A stretch of 64,000 nucleotides of DNA from Cichorium intybus. Its lineage: Eukaryota; Streptophyta; Magnoliopsida; Asterales; Asteraceae. The DNA lies in assembly GCA_023525715.1 (NCBI GenBank), contig CM042010.1, positions 62,593,229 through 62,657,228 of the forward strand. Direction: 5' to 3'. Below, one piece after another: positions 36,237 to 47,286 of this stretch (positions within the stretch are counted from its first letter, which is position 1; the number at the start of each line of letters is the position of its first letter). Under the pieces are notes generated by a model that worked only from the letters and a program-made list of their open reading frames with translations, ran no database searches and had not been told where the DNA came from. The translations under genes and the position numbers were made by a program.

Positions 36237-38321
36237 TTGCAGGTTATGTCTGATGAGCGGTATGACTCAAAATGGTACATGGACAGTGGTTGCTCAAGAC
36301 ATATGACAGGGATAAAGGAATATCTCAGAGATTACAGGAATTTGGATGATGCTGGAAACGTACGCTTTGGTAATAATGAAACATGTCCAATTCGGGGATA
36401 TGGAAAAATAACAAATGGCCAATTCACTATCAACCGAGTGGCATTTGTTGAAGGACTAAAACATAATCTCGTGAGTATATCTCAATTGGTGGTTGGAACG
36501 GGAAACGCTGTAACTTTCAACAACCAAGGGAGTATAATCACCAAAGAAGCAACAAACGAAATCTTACTGAAATCAGAAAGGAAGGGATCCATGTTTCCCT
36601 TGAATCTGAAGCCAGTAACAGGTGGGCAATCTCTATGTCTTCTCTCCAAAGCCAACTCAGATGTCAGCTGGTTATGGCACCGAAGACTTGCCCATCTGAA
36701 CTTCAAAGATCTGAACAAGTTAGTGGCCATGGATCTGGTTCGAGGGATGCCAGCTCTCAAATTTGACAATGATTCTCTTTGCTCTGCATGTGAACATGGC
36801 AAGCAGACAAAACAAAGACATCCTACAGTGATCAACCCCAAAATCACCAAACCGCTTTCCGTTCTATACATAGATTTGTGTGGACCATCTGCAATAGAAT
36901 CAATAGGAAAGAAGAAGTACATTCTGGTTATTGTCGATGACTATTCTAGGTTTACTTGGGTGATATTCCTCCGGAACAAATCCGATGCAGCTGAAGAAAT
37001 CATCAACTTTCTAAAGAAAATGGAATTGATGCTTAACAAGAAAGTCTGAACTGTGCACAGTGACAACGGTTCGGAGTTCAAAAATCAGACTCTTGATGGA
37101 TTCTTGAAAACAAAGGGGATTAACCACAACTTCTCAGCACCCTACACTCCTCAACAAAACGGTGTTGTAGAAAGAAGAAATCGCTCCCTGTGTGAAGCTG
37201 CAAGAACAATGCTCAACTTTGCAAATTTGCCCATGTACTTCTGGGCCGAAGCAATTTCTACTGCATGCTTTACTCAAAACAGATCCTATATTCACAAAAG
37301 ATTCCATATTACACCATACGAAGTACTCAACCGAAGAAAGCCAAATGTCAAATTCCTTCACATCTTTGGTTGTCGGTGTTTTATCTTGAACATGAAGTAT
37401 CACTTAACCAAGTTCGATAACAAATCAGAAGAAGGCATCTTTCTTGGTTATTCTCAAGACTCAAAAGCCTACAGAGTCATGAACAAGAAAACTCGCAAAA
37501 TCGAAGAAACCTTTAATCTAAGGTTTGATGATTACTACATCAAGAAGTCTCTGCATCCTTTTCCTATGTCTTCAATCTTTCCAAACCCTGCTGTAGATGC
37601 TGCTCAAATCACAACATTCGACACAGACTTCTCACTCTTATTTGATCAACCTGAAAGAGCTGTAGACTCCGAAGTCAGAGCACCAGACAACCATGAATCT
37701 AAACTCTCCAAGATCACAGACGGACCCGATGACTCTTCTACAAGCAGCATACAAAGACCATCTTCTATTGAGGGAGAGTCATCTAATCAAAGTTTGGAAA
37801 TTGTAAGTATTGAGGGGGAGCCATCAAACCGATGTGCTGGAAATTTAAGGACTAATGATGCAACAACCAACAGTCCAAGAGGTTCCAACACTCTTGTCTC
37901 TACTCCCCGGTCAATTTCAAATATCATATCTATGTATCCAACAATCCAGGGGGAGCCAGAAATTGCGACTCCGAATTCAGCCACAACAATCGCTTCGGAT
38001 AACGCTACAACTTCTCCAACTCCAACAAATGTCCAGGGGGAGCACACATCAAACTCAACCTCACAATTACACATACTACAAACAAACACAGATTCAAATA
38101 ATCACTTGCTAATGGATGATTTTCCCTCCACTTCGGGATATCCCTCAGACATTGAGGACATCGATGCTGAAGGACCTCCTGATTTTGATCCAAACTATCC
38201 TCCTTTGGACAAATGGACGAAAAATCATCCTCCATCACTTGTCATTGGTGATGTTCGAGATAAAGTACTGACTCGTGCACAACTTCACCAAAAGCAATTA
38301 GATCTCAACAAAAATTCATAG
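36237..38321 (+). pseudogene. SIRE-type protease and integrase
   Basis: The protease active site DSG sits in WYMDSGCSRHMTG at 36273-36311. The integrase zinc region HRRLAHLN...CSACEHGK begins near 36678. The catalytic core shows D in YIDLCGP (near 36871), D in VHSDNGSEF (37053-37079) and E in NGVVERRN (near 37170), so all three acidic residues are present. An in-frame TGA at 37047 lies between the first and second acidic residues. The frame then stays open to 38321, ending in a variable Ser/Thr-rich linker with IEGESSNQ-type repeats. It ends at a TAG directly before the reverse transcriptase frame, with the same phase. Confidence 0.92.
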
Positions 38322-39890
38322 TTGTGCATGTTCAATGTCTTTATCTCTAAGGTAGAACCTAAGAACGTCAAATATGCATTTGATCACTCAGACTGTATTG
38401 AAGCAATGCAATTGGAATTAGAAGAATTTGAAAGAAACAAAGTCTGGAGGCTAATTCCAAAACCTGCAAATGCCTCAATTGTCGGTCTCAAATGGGTGTA
38501 TCGTAACAAGCTAGACACCGAAGGCAACGTAGTTCGGAACAAAGCTAGGTTGGTTGTCAAGGGTTACTGTCAACAGGAGGGGATTGATTATGAAGAAACT
38601 TTCGCTCCTGTTGCCAGACTCGAATCAGTTCGGATATTTTTAGCTTATGCTGCACACAAAAATTTTGATGTCTATCAAATGGACGTTAAATGTGCTTTTC
38701 TGAATGGTGATCTCGAGGAAACCGTTTTTGTTGAACAACCACCTGGTTTTGAAAGTAAAACTCATCCGAATTATTGTTATGTGCTTGACAAAGCAGTCTA
38801 TGGTTTAAAACAAGCTCCAAGAGCTTGGTATGAAACCTTGACCAAATTTTTAAAAGAATCAAACTTCAAACAGGGATCAGTAGATCCAACACTTTTTAGA
38901 AAGAAAGTTGGATCTCACTTGATGTTAGTCCAAATTTATGTAGATGACATAATCTTTAGATCTACTAACCCCAATCTGTCAAAAGACTTTGAAAAACTGA
39001 TGAAAAGCAAATTTCAAATGAGTATGATGGGAAAAATAAACTTCTTTCTTGGTTTACAAATCAAACAATCTAAGGAGGGGATATTCATCAATCAACAAAA
39101 ATATACGAAGAGTCTGCTTGAACGCTTCGGAATGACTAACTGCTCCAAAGCAAAAGTTCCTTTGCCTGCAGGTACAAGGTTAAATCCATCATTGGACAAA
39201 CCAAAGACCGACATACAGCAATACCGAAGCATGATTGGATCATTGCTCTATCTTACAGCCAGTCGTCCTGACATCATGTTTGCAGTCTGCAATTGTGCAA
39301 GATATCAGGCTGATCCAAGGGAACCTCACCTGGCTGCTGTTAAGACAATATTCCGATATCTTCATGGAACTACTGCTTATGGTCTATGGTATCCAGCAAA
39401 TTCTGGTTTCTACATTAAAGCATACTCAGACTCTGATCTTGGTGGATGCTCTATTGATCGCAAGAGTACTTCGGGGGGTTGTCAATTCTTAGATGGAAAA
39501 CTTATCAGCTGGCAATCCAAGAAACAAACTTGTGTCTCTATCTCCACCGCAGAGGCTGAATATGTAGCAGCTGCTGCATGCACTTCTCAGATCATTTGGA
39601 TTCAAAGTCAATTGAAAGACTATGCCATCAATATGAGAAAAATTCCTCTGTTCTGTGACTCTCAAAGTGCAATTCGTATATGCCACAATCCAGTTCAACA
39701 TTCCAAGACGAAGCATATAGCTCTTCGCTATCACTTCATCAAAAGTCATGTTGAGGAGGGGAATATTGAGGTGCACTTTGTTCACACTACAGAACAATTG
39801 GCAGATATCTTCACAAAGGCTCTAAATGAAGAAGCATTCACAAGAATCGTTCGAGGACTTGGAATGATAGATGGATCAACTCTTCAATAA
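38322..39890 (+). CDS. SIRE-type reverse transcriptase and RNase H frame, intact
   Basis: This 522-residue frame is in phase with gag, protease and integrase. Reverse transcriptase motifs include VGLKWVYRNKLDTEG, ARLVVKGYCQQEGIDY, QMDVKCAFLNGDLEE and the catalytic IYVDDIIF at about 38935-38958. RNase H follows with AYSDSDLGG (D), STAEAEYVA (E) and FCDSQSA (D), and it closes with VHTTEQLADIFTKAL. The domain makes cDNA from element RNA primed by tRNA-Met inside the particle. In this copy it is separated from integrase only by the stop at 38319, so it would need read-through or would not be made. Confidence 0.93.
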   Translation: MCMFNVFISKVEPKNVKYAFDHSDCIEAMQLELEEFERNKVWRLIPKPANASIVGLKWVYRNKLDTEGNVVRNKARLVVKGYCQQEGIDYEETFAPVARLESVRIFLAYAAHKNFDVYQMDVKCAFLNGDLEETVFVEQPPGFESKTHPNYCYVLDKAVYGLKQAPRAWYETLTKFLKESNFKQGSVDPTLFRKKVGSHLMLVQIYVDDIIFRSTNPNLSKDFEKLMKSKFQMSMMGKINFFLGLQIKQSKEGIFINQQKYTKSLLERFGMTNCSKAKVPLPAGTRLNPSLDKPKTDIQQYRSMIGSLLYLTASRPDIMFAVCNCARYQADPREPHLAAVKTIFRYLHGTTAYGLWYPANSGFYIKAYSDSDLGGCSIDRKSTSGGCQFLDGKLISWQSKKQTCVSISTAEAEYVAAAACTSQIIWIQSQLKDYAINMRKIPLFCDSQSAIRICHNPVQHSKTKHIALRYHFIKSHVEEGNIEVHFVHTTEQLADIFTKALNEEAFTRIVRGLGMIDGSTLQ

Positions 39891-41704
39891 TTCTCAGATT
39901 TGTTCACTCTTACTCTGTTCTAAAATTTCACAAAAATAGACTCCGCAGATCCCCGAAGTCAATTCTGGCTTCGGAGGTCATCGGAGAAGAACAAGCAAAA
40001 ACTCTTGCCACTTCCCCGCAGTACTCCGAAGTAAAATATCACTTCGGAGGTCTGCGGAACAAACTCTTCTTCAAAATAAATCCTTCAAAATTGAAAACCA
40101 CTTGAACAAATGTTAACTTCATAAAAATAAAGAATTGTTTTAAGACTAAGAAAATTCAAAAACAAGAAAAACTTATATCAAACGAAAAGAAAACTCTGAT
40201 GTAAATGACAAAATTTAACTTTACTCTCATGAATTAACCAAGTAAAGGACAAAACTTTGATTTTAGATTCTGAAAATCATACCTTATTGCACTAAAAGGT
40301 ATTTGGGAATCGACTTGAAACATTGGTAAGAAAACAGACTTCGAAATGAGGTCAAGGCTATTTTACACTTTGAAGCCCTGTTTGATTTCAATAACCTCTA
40401 CATAATGTCTATTTCTAACCACCCCTCGTAACTTGACTAGCTTCAACTTCAAATTAATCATGTAGCCTCAAAACTACAAAGGATAATTCAAAGTGTTCCG
40501 AAGTTTTCATAAAAAATAGAACCAACATCGTTTGATAAGTAAATTTAAATCTCTTTTCATTAAATGCTACAAAATTGAACTATATGAAGATTTTCACTCA
40601 CAGGGATTGTTCAAAACAAAAACAAAAGCATCAAAGAAAGAAACCAAATTGTGATGCTCTATGTCTTCGTATAAGGAAATTCGCAAAAGAAAACCAGAAA
40701 GAAAAATATAAAACACTTGTCAAAAGAAACAAAGACAAACAAAAATCAAAAGATAACCAAGGGAATGCAAAAGGAAAATCAGCATTCAAAAGCTTATTCT
40801 TCTGTTTTAAATAACAATACAAGGAGCTCCTATAACATAGTCGAGTACCTTTTAGAAGAATATGAACATTTCAAGTAGTCTGTCTTAAATGATAAAGTAG
40901 GAGTGGTGTACGAAGCTCCAAGGCTTGTCATCTGAGCCTAGTATCCAAACACTTCAACTGATGAAATGGAATAAATTTTTCAAATGAATCTTCAAAACAA
41001 TCCAATCAAATCTTCTGAAACACTTCTGACGTTCAATTCATGAATGAAAATTTCTTTAAATTTCAAATACAAAGGATGTTATCTTTATGATATTTGAAAA
41101 TTTTGAAGCAAATAAGCACAACACAAAACATGTTTCCTAATGTGAAATCAAGTAAGTGATGGGGTGATTAGACTTAAAAATTCATGATTGATATTGAATC
41201 AAACAAACTTCCAATTGAAAAATGGACTTCCAACATGATTCGAACGATTCTGAACTTTAATTCATTAAAACTTCTTTTCATAATATTCATGAAAGCTAAA
41301 GCTAGACGAAATATTGCATCAGTCAAAAAGGAAAATCAAAAACTTATAGAAAAACATATGGACTTTGTTACACTGGTGAACATTTTTCAATCATCTGTTA
41401 ATCACCGAAGTAACAGAACTCTCTTCGGAGTCCATAACAAAAACACCGAAGTGAGGAACTTTATGCCCCGAAGCACAATCTCAACGGTCATAATTTTTCA
41501 TAACTACGAAGTCAATTAATTGTTCAAATGATTTTCGCATTTATGATAAATAACAGAGACAAACATTCCCTGAGTTTTTAACTGTTTACATACAGCTGTC
41601 AATAAAAATTAAATGAAAACATTATTCATAATGACGTATCAAAAAGTTAAACGGTTCAGATTTTGAATCATTGTAACTGACAGCCGTATATTTCTCCTTT
41701 TGCA
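39891..41704 (+). other. Spacer between pol and the third gene
   Basis: Mostly non-coding and AT-rich. Two small frames, 40575-40814 (Lys-rich) and 41184-41519, match nothing I know. CCGAAG/CTTCGG motifs continue through it, for example two opposed pairs at 39950-39980 and 40027-40050 and four between 41405 and 41470. The right end shows a branch-site-like TAACTGAC, a pyrimidine tract and TTTTGCAG. Confidence 0.6.
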
Positions 41705-41705
41705 G
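41672..41705 (+). promoter_or_regulatory. Splice-acceptor-like site before the env-position gene
   Basis: TAACTGAC, then TATTTCTCCTTTTGCAG, ending at 41705, is a strong plant 3' splice-site match. It lies 192 bp before the ATG, so a spliced subgenomic RNA is possible. Confidence 0.5.
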
Positions 41706-41792
41706 AGAAAGTGGGACGAGCAGGTGATGAGGTGTCCTCCTACTACTGGACCACTTTAAACGTGCATTAAATGGCCTTGGGACCACGAATAC

Positions 41793-41800
41793 TATATAAA
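41793..41800 (+). promoter_or_regulatory. Internal TATA box upstream of the env-position gene
   Basis: TATATAAA, followed about 30 bp later by a pyrimidine-rich initiator-like stretch (CTCTTCCATCACACTC) and, at 41898, an ATG in good context (CCAACAATGGCC). Spacing is that of an ordinary plant promoter with a ~70-bp leader. Confidence 0.5.
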
Positions 41801-41897
41801 CTTTCCATCTCTTCCATCACACTCTTTACGCAAACCTTACATTCCAATTCTCTCTGCAAACACAACATTCTTCATCCTCTTCATCAAACCTCCAACA

Positions 41898-44800
41898 ATG
41901 GCCGCTGAAGGATCCTCTCAAACCACTGAAGCTATTTCAGTACCTGTTCTCAAAAGCCAGTCAGCAAATCTAGTACTACGCACAAACCTTCAACTCTACC
42001 CTAAGCCCATTGATGCTCTTGTTGAATGCTTGAAGAGATCGATTCTCGGCTACGCCCTAACCTGCACACCATCGATTCCAGCTACACTTGTTCACAGGGC
42101 ACATTACACCTCAAATGCCCTGTTCGATACGAACAATCACGTAAAGGCCGTATTCTTCGAAACCATAGATATAAAAGGAAAAACAAAGAAAGTGCAACTG
42201 ACCAAGGAGAAATTTGCTGAGGCTCTTCATCTTCCTATCTACGATCCTAAGGAGATTGTGACTCCTTCTGCTGAGCAACTCGTAGATATGTTCAATGAAA
42301 TGGGGTACTTTCCCCAACTCGAAAAGATAAGCTTATTTAAGAAGAACCAATTGCCAGATCTGTGGAGATACTTCTTTAGTATCTTCCTCAGATGTCTGTC
42401 TGGAAGGACTTCAGGATTAGATTCTGCAAGCGTGGCGTTTCAGAGCATGCTCTTCGGAATCTACTATGATGTCAAAGTCGATTACTCCTCTATTCTGTGG
42501 GCTGACTTCTGTTCACACATCAATCACAGTCTGAAAGGGACTGAAATTTCAAATGCGAGGTTCTGGGCAATTGTTGTTCATGCCCATTATCAAAAGACTG
42601 GATATGTGGCAGACGTCTCTCTCCCCGAAATGAGGTATACTCCAATCACTATATCTCCTTTGGATAATGAACCAGCAGTCTTCTGTGCACAAATACCTAT
42701 TGCAAGGTTCCCATGGAATGCATTGAAGTAAGCTCCTACCGCAACACCTTGGTAATTCCTTATCCCACTCGTGATCCAAGCAAGGAGACATCTATGAAAG
42801 AAATCCCTAAACAAAAAGGGAAGAGGAAAATAGCTGGTGGACCCAGTGGTCCTAGAAAGGAAGAGAAGAAAAGAAAAACTTCGGTTAAAACCACACCGAA
42901 GAGGAAACAGCCTAAGAGGCAACGAAAAATCATGGTTGTGGATGAGTCTTCGGACTCAGAAAGGACTCCATCCACAGTCCATGAAGAAGAACAAGAAGAA
43001 GAAATACTTGCTGATCAACCTCCTTCTCCTACATCACAACCACATACAACTGTCCCTCCTTCACCACCAAAAACAACTAAACCACCTACACCACCACAAA
43101 CAACCGTCCCCCCTTCACCACCAAAATCAACCAGAACTGAAACACCTCCACATACAATTCCTCTTTCAACACCACCAACAACTGCTCCCCCATCCTCCGA
43201 AATACCTGTCACTGGTATCGACTTCTCTTTGCCTGAATTTGATTTACCCATTTCACCATCAAGACAAAACCCCACTTCTGCAGCACTCTTCGAAGCTTTT
43301 CACATGGCTCCCTTGAGTGTTGAAGGAGTATCAGAGGAAGATCTGCCAGATGAAGGCTTTGTACTAATGAAACAGTACAAAGTCCTCAACTCCAAGCTTG
43401 ACATGCTTATTCAAGCTCAAACAGGATTTGATCCCACAAAGCCAACCATTGGTGATATCTCCGAAGAGATTGAGTCCTTGGAGTTCACTCTATCGAAAGG
43501 AATAAAGGAGTCTGTAGATAGTCTTGAGAAGAAGCTCTTGGATAATCAAGATAAGATCCAATCTTCCTTCGAAAAGAAGCTGGAATCTGCTGTCACCTCC
43601 ATCAACAAGAAGGTTGATGCTTTTGTTGAGAAAACCGATAAAACAAACTCCGAAGTCATGAAAACCTTGCAAGAACTTCGGAGTGAAATCCAGCAAAGTA
43701 CCAAGCTTGAAAAACAGCTTGATGAGGCCAGAGCAAAAATTGAAAAGCTCACTGCCGCCCAATCCTCTTCGGATGTCACCAAATTTACAGAGGAACTGAA
43801 ACGAACAAATGCAGCTCTCACACAAGATTTGATTACAAAATTGAGAGTTGCACTTCAGCCTCTGATAAATTTCTTCGACAGATTGTCTAGGCCACAGGGC
43901 GTGCCTAGACAGATCCCTGCAGCTACTGCAGGTCCCACAACCTCAACTATCACAACCACTGGCATGGGTGCTAGTGGATTGGCTGGTGCTGGAAGTTCAA
44001 CAGACCGATCACTAGAGAACATCATTGCACCACACATGGAAGAGATCTACAAGGCCAGAAGAGCAGACTACGATTTAATGATCAAAATTAATGAATTTGC
44101 TCGAAACAATGGTGAGTGGACAGTTGAGACAATCAAGCAGTTTGGATTCCAAAATCCCAGTGTACTTAATAGACTTCCTCTTCGGAGCTTTGCATTTGTT
44201 GACTCCGAAGACATCCAGCTTGATATTCCATTCAATCCGAAGACTTTTGCTTTCCTTCAATTCGTCAATTCGGTGCCAGAGGATCAGAAAGCAACTTTTT
44301 GGACAAATAAAATAAACTTTCATGCCAAATACATTCAAAAGCAAAGCTATGTTTGGAGCCTAAACAAGATCAAGAAAATCATTTCAATAAAGGAAGCTGA
44401 AAAATACTTAGGTTTCAGAAATTATGAATTTCTTGTGCTTAGGGGGGCAGATGAGGTTGAATCCAGGTTTCAATAGCAGACTTCCCCATCATGAATCCTA
44501 TGGACTTCATCCAGATTCTTGATCTTCTGCGAACTGGGGGTCCTGCTCATGCTGAAATGTCCACCATTGCTATCAAAAATCATCTTTTGGGCTTCCTCAA
44601 CAATTTTCTTCTCAGATTTGCAAAGCATGACCTGGAGCTATGTTCCTACTACAGACAACCCTTGAATACTCCTCCTGTCGTAGTTCGGAACATTGCTAGA
44701 TTCAAAAATGGAGAGATCTTAGACGAACCTTATGGCGTAGTTTTCAAAGGACTTCGAAATGAAACCGAAGTCATAATCAAGTTCTTTGAAATTGACTACA

Positions 44801-44964
44801 TAAGCCTCCATCCATCCTCCTTCATCTCAGGAATGATTTCACACGTGAACGCCTGCCATGCAAATTCAACTGAGAAGAAGAAGAAGTTCATAGATCATAT
44901 GAACTGGTATCTCGCTGTGAGAAAGACCCTGAAGCGAGCTTACAAAAGAAACTTTCAAGTATAG
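41898..44964 (+). pseudogene. Env-position (env-like) third gene in three frames
   Basis: Three frames follow in order: 41898-42731 (277 aa), 42713-44476 (587 aa) and 44491-44964 (157 aa). The first is a globular domain with LTKEKFAEALHLP and NARFWAIVVHAHYQKTGYV. The second starts with a Lys/Arg-rich, nuclear-localisation-like cluster, then a Pro-rich linker (TTVPPSPPKTT), then a coiled coil (about 43470-43770), then a further domain. The third has a basic tail (MNWYLAVRKTLKRAYKRNF). The overlaps and the coding sense of the abutting frames suggest one ancestral frame of about 1000 residues broken by two frameshifts, near 42700-42731 and 44460-44476. Position and coiled coil recall SIRE env-like genes. 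I see no signal peptide or clear membrane segment, so an envelope role is not supported by the sequence. Confidence 0.65.
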
Positions 44965-44985
44965 ACTTCAGATACACTTCACACA

Positions 44986-44995
44986 AAGGGGGAGA
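44986..44995 (+). promoter_or_regulatory. Polypurine tract of the SIRE-type element
   Basis: AAGGGGGAGA one base before the 3' LTR. The same 10-mer occurs inside gag at 34283-34292. Confidence 0.9.
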
Positions 44996-44996
44996 T

Positions 44997-45504
44997 TGTT
45001 GAGAAATTTTGTGATGAAGTGTTGACCCATCCGAAGTCCAACCCATGAAGAAAACCCCGAAGTGAATAAACAAGAGAAGACACCGAAGTCTAAAGACTCC
45101 GAAGTGCAATGCATAGAGGATCCGAAGACCTTACAGTCTGTCATCTTGTCTTTTGTGTGCACGCGTATAGTACAATACGTGTTGCATGAATCTTCTATCC
45201 TATTGGCTAGTACACTGATAGGATATTCTCTGTAAAAGATGTACTATTGGTATCACTGATTCAGTATAAATATCAGTGATACCATACCGTGTCGAGGGTG
45301 AGATTACGAGATTAACTTACGAGAATTGTATATCTCCAAGATAGAAAACCCATTGTAAAACCAAGTTCTAATCAAATCATTCGGCACATGTTATTCATAT
45401 TACTCTGTTCAATTAGCTTTGTTGCATTCTGATTGTGTGATTGATTGTGCTAATGATTGCATATCTATATTAGTTCATCTAATTTCATATTTCAAAATCC
45501 AACA
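44997..45504 (+). mobile_element. 3' LTR of the SIRE-type element
   Basis: TGTTGAGAAA...AAATCCAACA, the same length as the 5' LTR, with three substitutions. Confidence 0.95.
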
Positions 45505-45528
45505 CCAATGCTACGACTACCGGACTAA

Positions 45529-46935
45529 GGCTGTGTTTGTTTATCTCTTAATTGCAAAATTAAGAAGCAACACTTAATTTTTAAGTTTAATACTGTTTGA
45601 TTACAACTTATTTTTTACCTCTTAAATAAAAAGTTGCCTCTGTATAGTTAAGAGATAAAGGCATGTCTGATTAAAAAAGAGAGGGGAAATATACGTAAAT
45701 ACCTTAATCCCGCATCACACAACTCAACTCCCTACTCCCTCCTTTCTTACAAACGCGACACAGGAGACCACATCGCCGCATCCCTCTCATCTCCGACTTC
45801 GCCGCCGTCTACTTTCCGGCATCACCGCCTCACAACAGCTCTTCGGCTCTTCAACTTCTGTCACTCGATCGTAGCCTTGACCTTTTACATTCTCCGTTCT
45901 CCTTCTAACAAGAGGACAAGTCGACAACAGGTCAACAGCCCTTCGAGTTCGACCTACACCGGTACAATTTTCAAAACCCTAGATTCATCGTTTCTCGATT
46001 TCTTGGCTTTTGCTTTCTTGATTTCTTCCACACTTCCAGTTCTGGTACAAAATCAGTGATTGGTTCGGTCCTAATGTAATGTCTGGTTGTTCCTGATTGT
46101 TCTTGCTTCCAATTATTGTCTATTGATTGTTCAATCCTGATTGATTTATCCTGTTTCTGTATTGATTTTCCTGAATTATGATTTTTCTCATTGATTCCTC
46201 CTGATTGGTAGTTTGCATTCTGTTAAAATGCATTGTTTCTGTAGAATGATTCTTCTGATTGTTTCTAATTTTGTTTCCTATGTAAAGTTGTTGATCTGTT
46301 GCTGGGTTTGAAAATGCTCATATCTATGCTCGTTTCTGTTGCTCGGTTTTGCTGTTGCTTGATTTTATGTTGTTACTTGTTCACCTGATGTTGCTGTTGC
46401 TCGATTTTCTGCTCGGTTTTGATGTTCTTAACATGTAATATTGTTCACCTGATGTTGCTGGTGAATCTGAGATCTTTGATGATCCCCAACAAGAAGATGA
46501 TGCATGTTTTAATGAAGAAACCGAAGAGGAAAAGAGTAGTTCAGATGAAGAAGGAAGATTGTTTTTCCGGTTCAACTTTTGATTCGATTATACTGATGTT
46601 AATGTTAGTATTGTTTCCGGTTCAATTTTTGATTCGATTAGGCAGTATGTAATGAATTTTAAAGTTTTTGGATGTATGTAATGAATTGTGGTTTAGAAAT
46701 TATTTAATTTTTCTTAATTTTGGCTTTATGTAATGAATTTTTAAAATTTTTGGATGTTTTATTGTATTTGTTAAGAGAAGGGTAAAATGGTCATTTTTTC
46801 ATTCAGCACATCAATTAAGAGGTTCCAACCAAACAACATGTTAACATTTCAGCTCTTAACAATACAGACCCTCTTAAAATCTCAGACCTCTTAAAAATTC
46901 AGATCTTAAAAATTAAGAGGTTGCCAAACAGGGCC
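45529..46935. mobile_element. PIF/Harbinger-like element, non-autonomous
   Basis: The left end GGCTGTGTTTGTTTATCTCT and the inverted right end GGCCCTGTTTGGCAACCTCT match at most positions. The duplication is TAA (45526-45528, 46936-46938). The interior has a CT-rich 5'UTR-like part (45710-45900), an intron-like T/G-rich part and a short acidic frame ending FFRFNF near 46580. No DDE transposase core is recognisable. Frames 45877-46059 and 46419-46652 are unassigned. Confidence 0.7.
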
Positions 46936-46938
46936 TAA

Positions 46939-47286
46939 TAACGTATCCCAAAGATATGTGCATGTATGTCCAGACGACCCTCAGTTTCCCCTATATGACG
47001 AGTCAAGCCAAAGATCATCCACCAGTGCGGCCAAGCAGCTCGAGCTACCTGGATCTTACCATCCAGCCGCCGTGACGATACCGCTGGTTTGGCTGGCTGG
47101 CAATCCTCTTAGGGCAGAATCATGACAGTCAGTTGCACCTTGCGCTCGGAACAACTTACGTCAAAGCTGACACTTGCAGGCGACAAAAGGTAGTACACGT
47201 GCCACTACCAGTTTCGTCTCCCGGGCCACTCAGATACCACAACGGATCATCAAATAAGTATACGGACCCGCTGCCAGGCTAGCATT
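46939..47286. other. No gene seen; probably gypsy interior
   Basis: A higher-GC stretch that was next to the SIRE target before the Harbinger-like insertion. It may belong to the same gag-like gypsy element as 31000-31977. Confidence 0.35.

Larger units (their letters stand above)
31983..45504 (+). mobile_element. 13.5-kb SIRE/Maximus-type Ty1/copia retrotransposon with a third, env-position gene
   Basis: LTRs 31983-32490 and 44997-45504 are both 508 bp and differ at three positions by full comparison. The target duplication is CCAAT (31978-31982, 45505-45509). PBS TGGTATCAGAGC is at 32493-32504 and PPT AAGGGGGAGA at 44986-44995. The order is gag, protease, integrase, reverse transcriptase, RNase H (copia order), a 2-kb spacer, then an env-position gene. 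The very long gag, the third gene and the size match SIRE/Maximus-lineage elements. Stops in pol and frameshifts in gag and the third gene make this copy non-autonomous, yet the LTRs indicate a recent insertion. With a rate of 1.3e-8 per site per year (assumed), 3/508 implies roughly 0.2 million years. Confidence 0.95.

Noticed and set aside
38319..38321. Programmed stop suppression between integrase and reverse transcriptase
   Set aside because: Other stops in the same frame show general decay, and copia elements do not normally have a stop at this position. Not excluded, but unsupported.
42590..43275. Minus-strand frames inside the SIRE third gene, such as a Gly/Val-rich one
   Set aside because: They are shadows of the Pro/Thr-rich plus-strand coding sequence.
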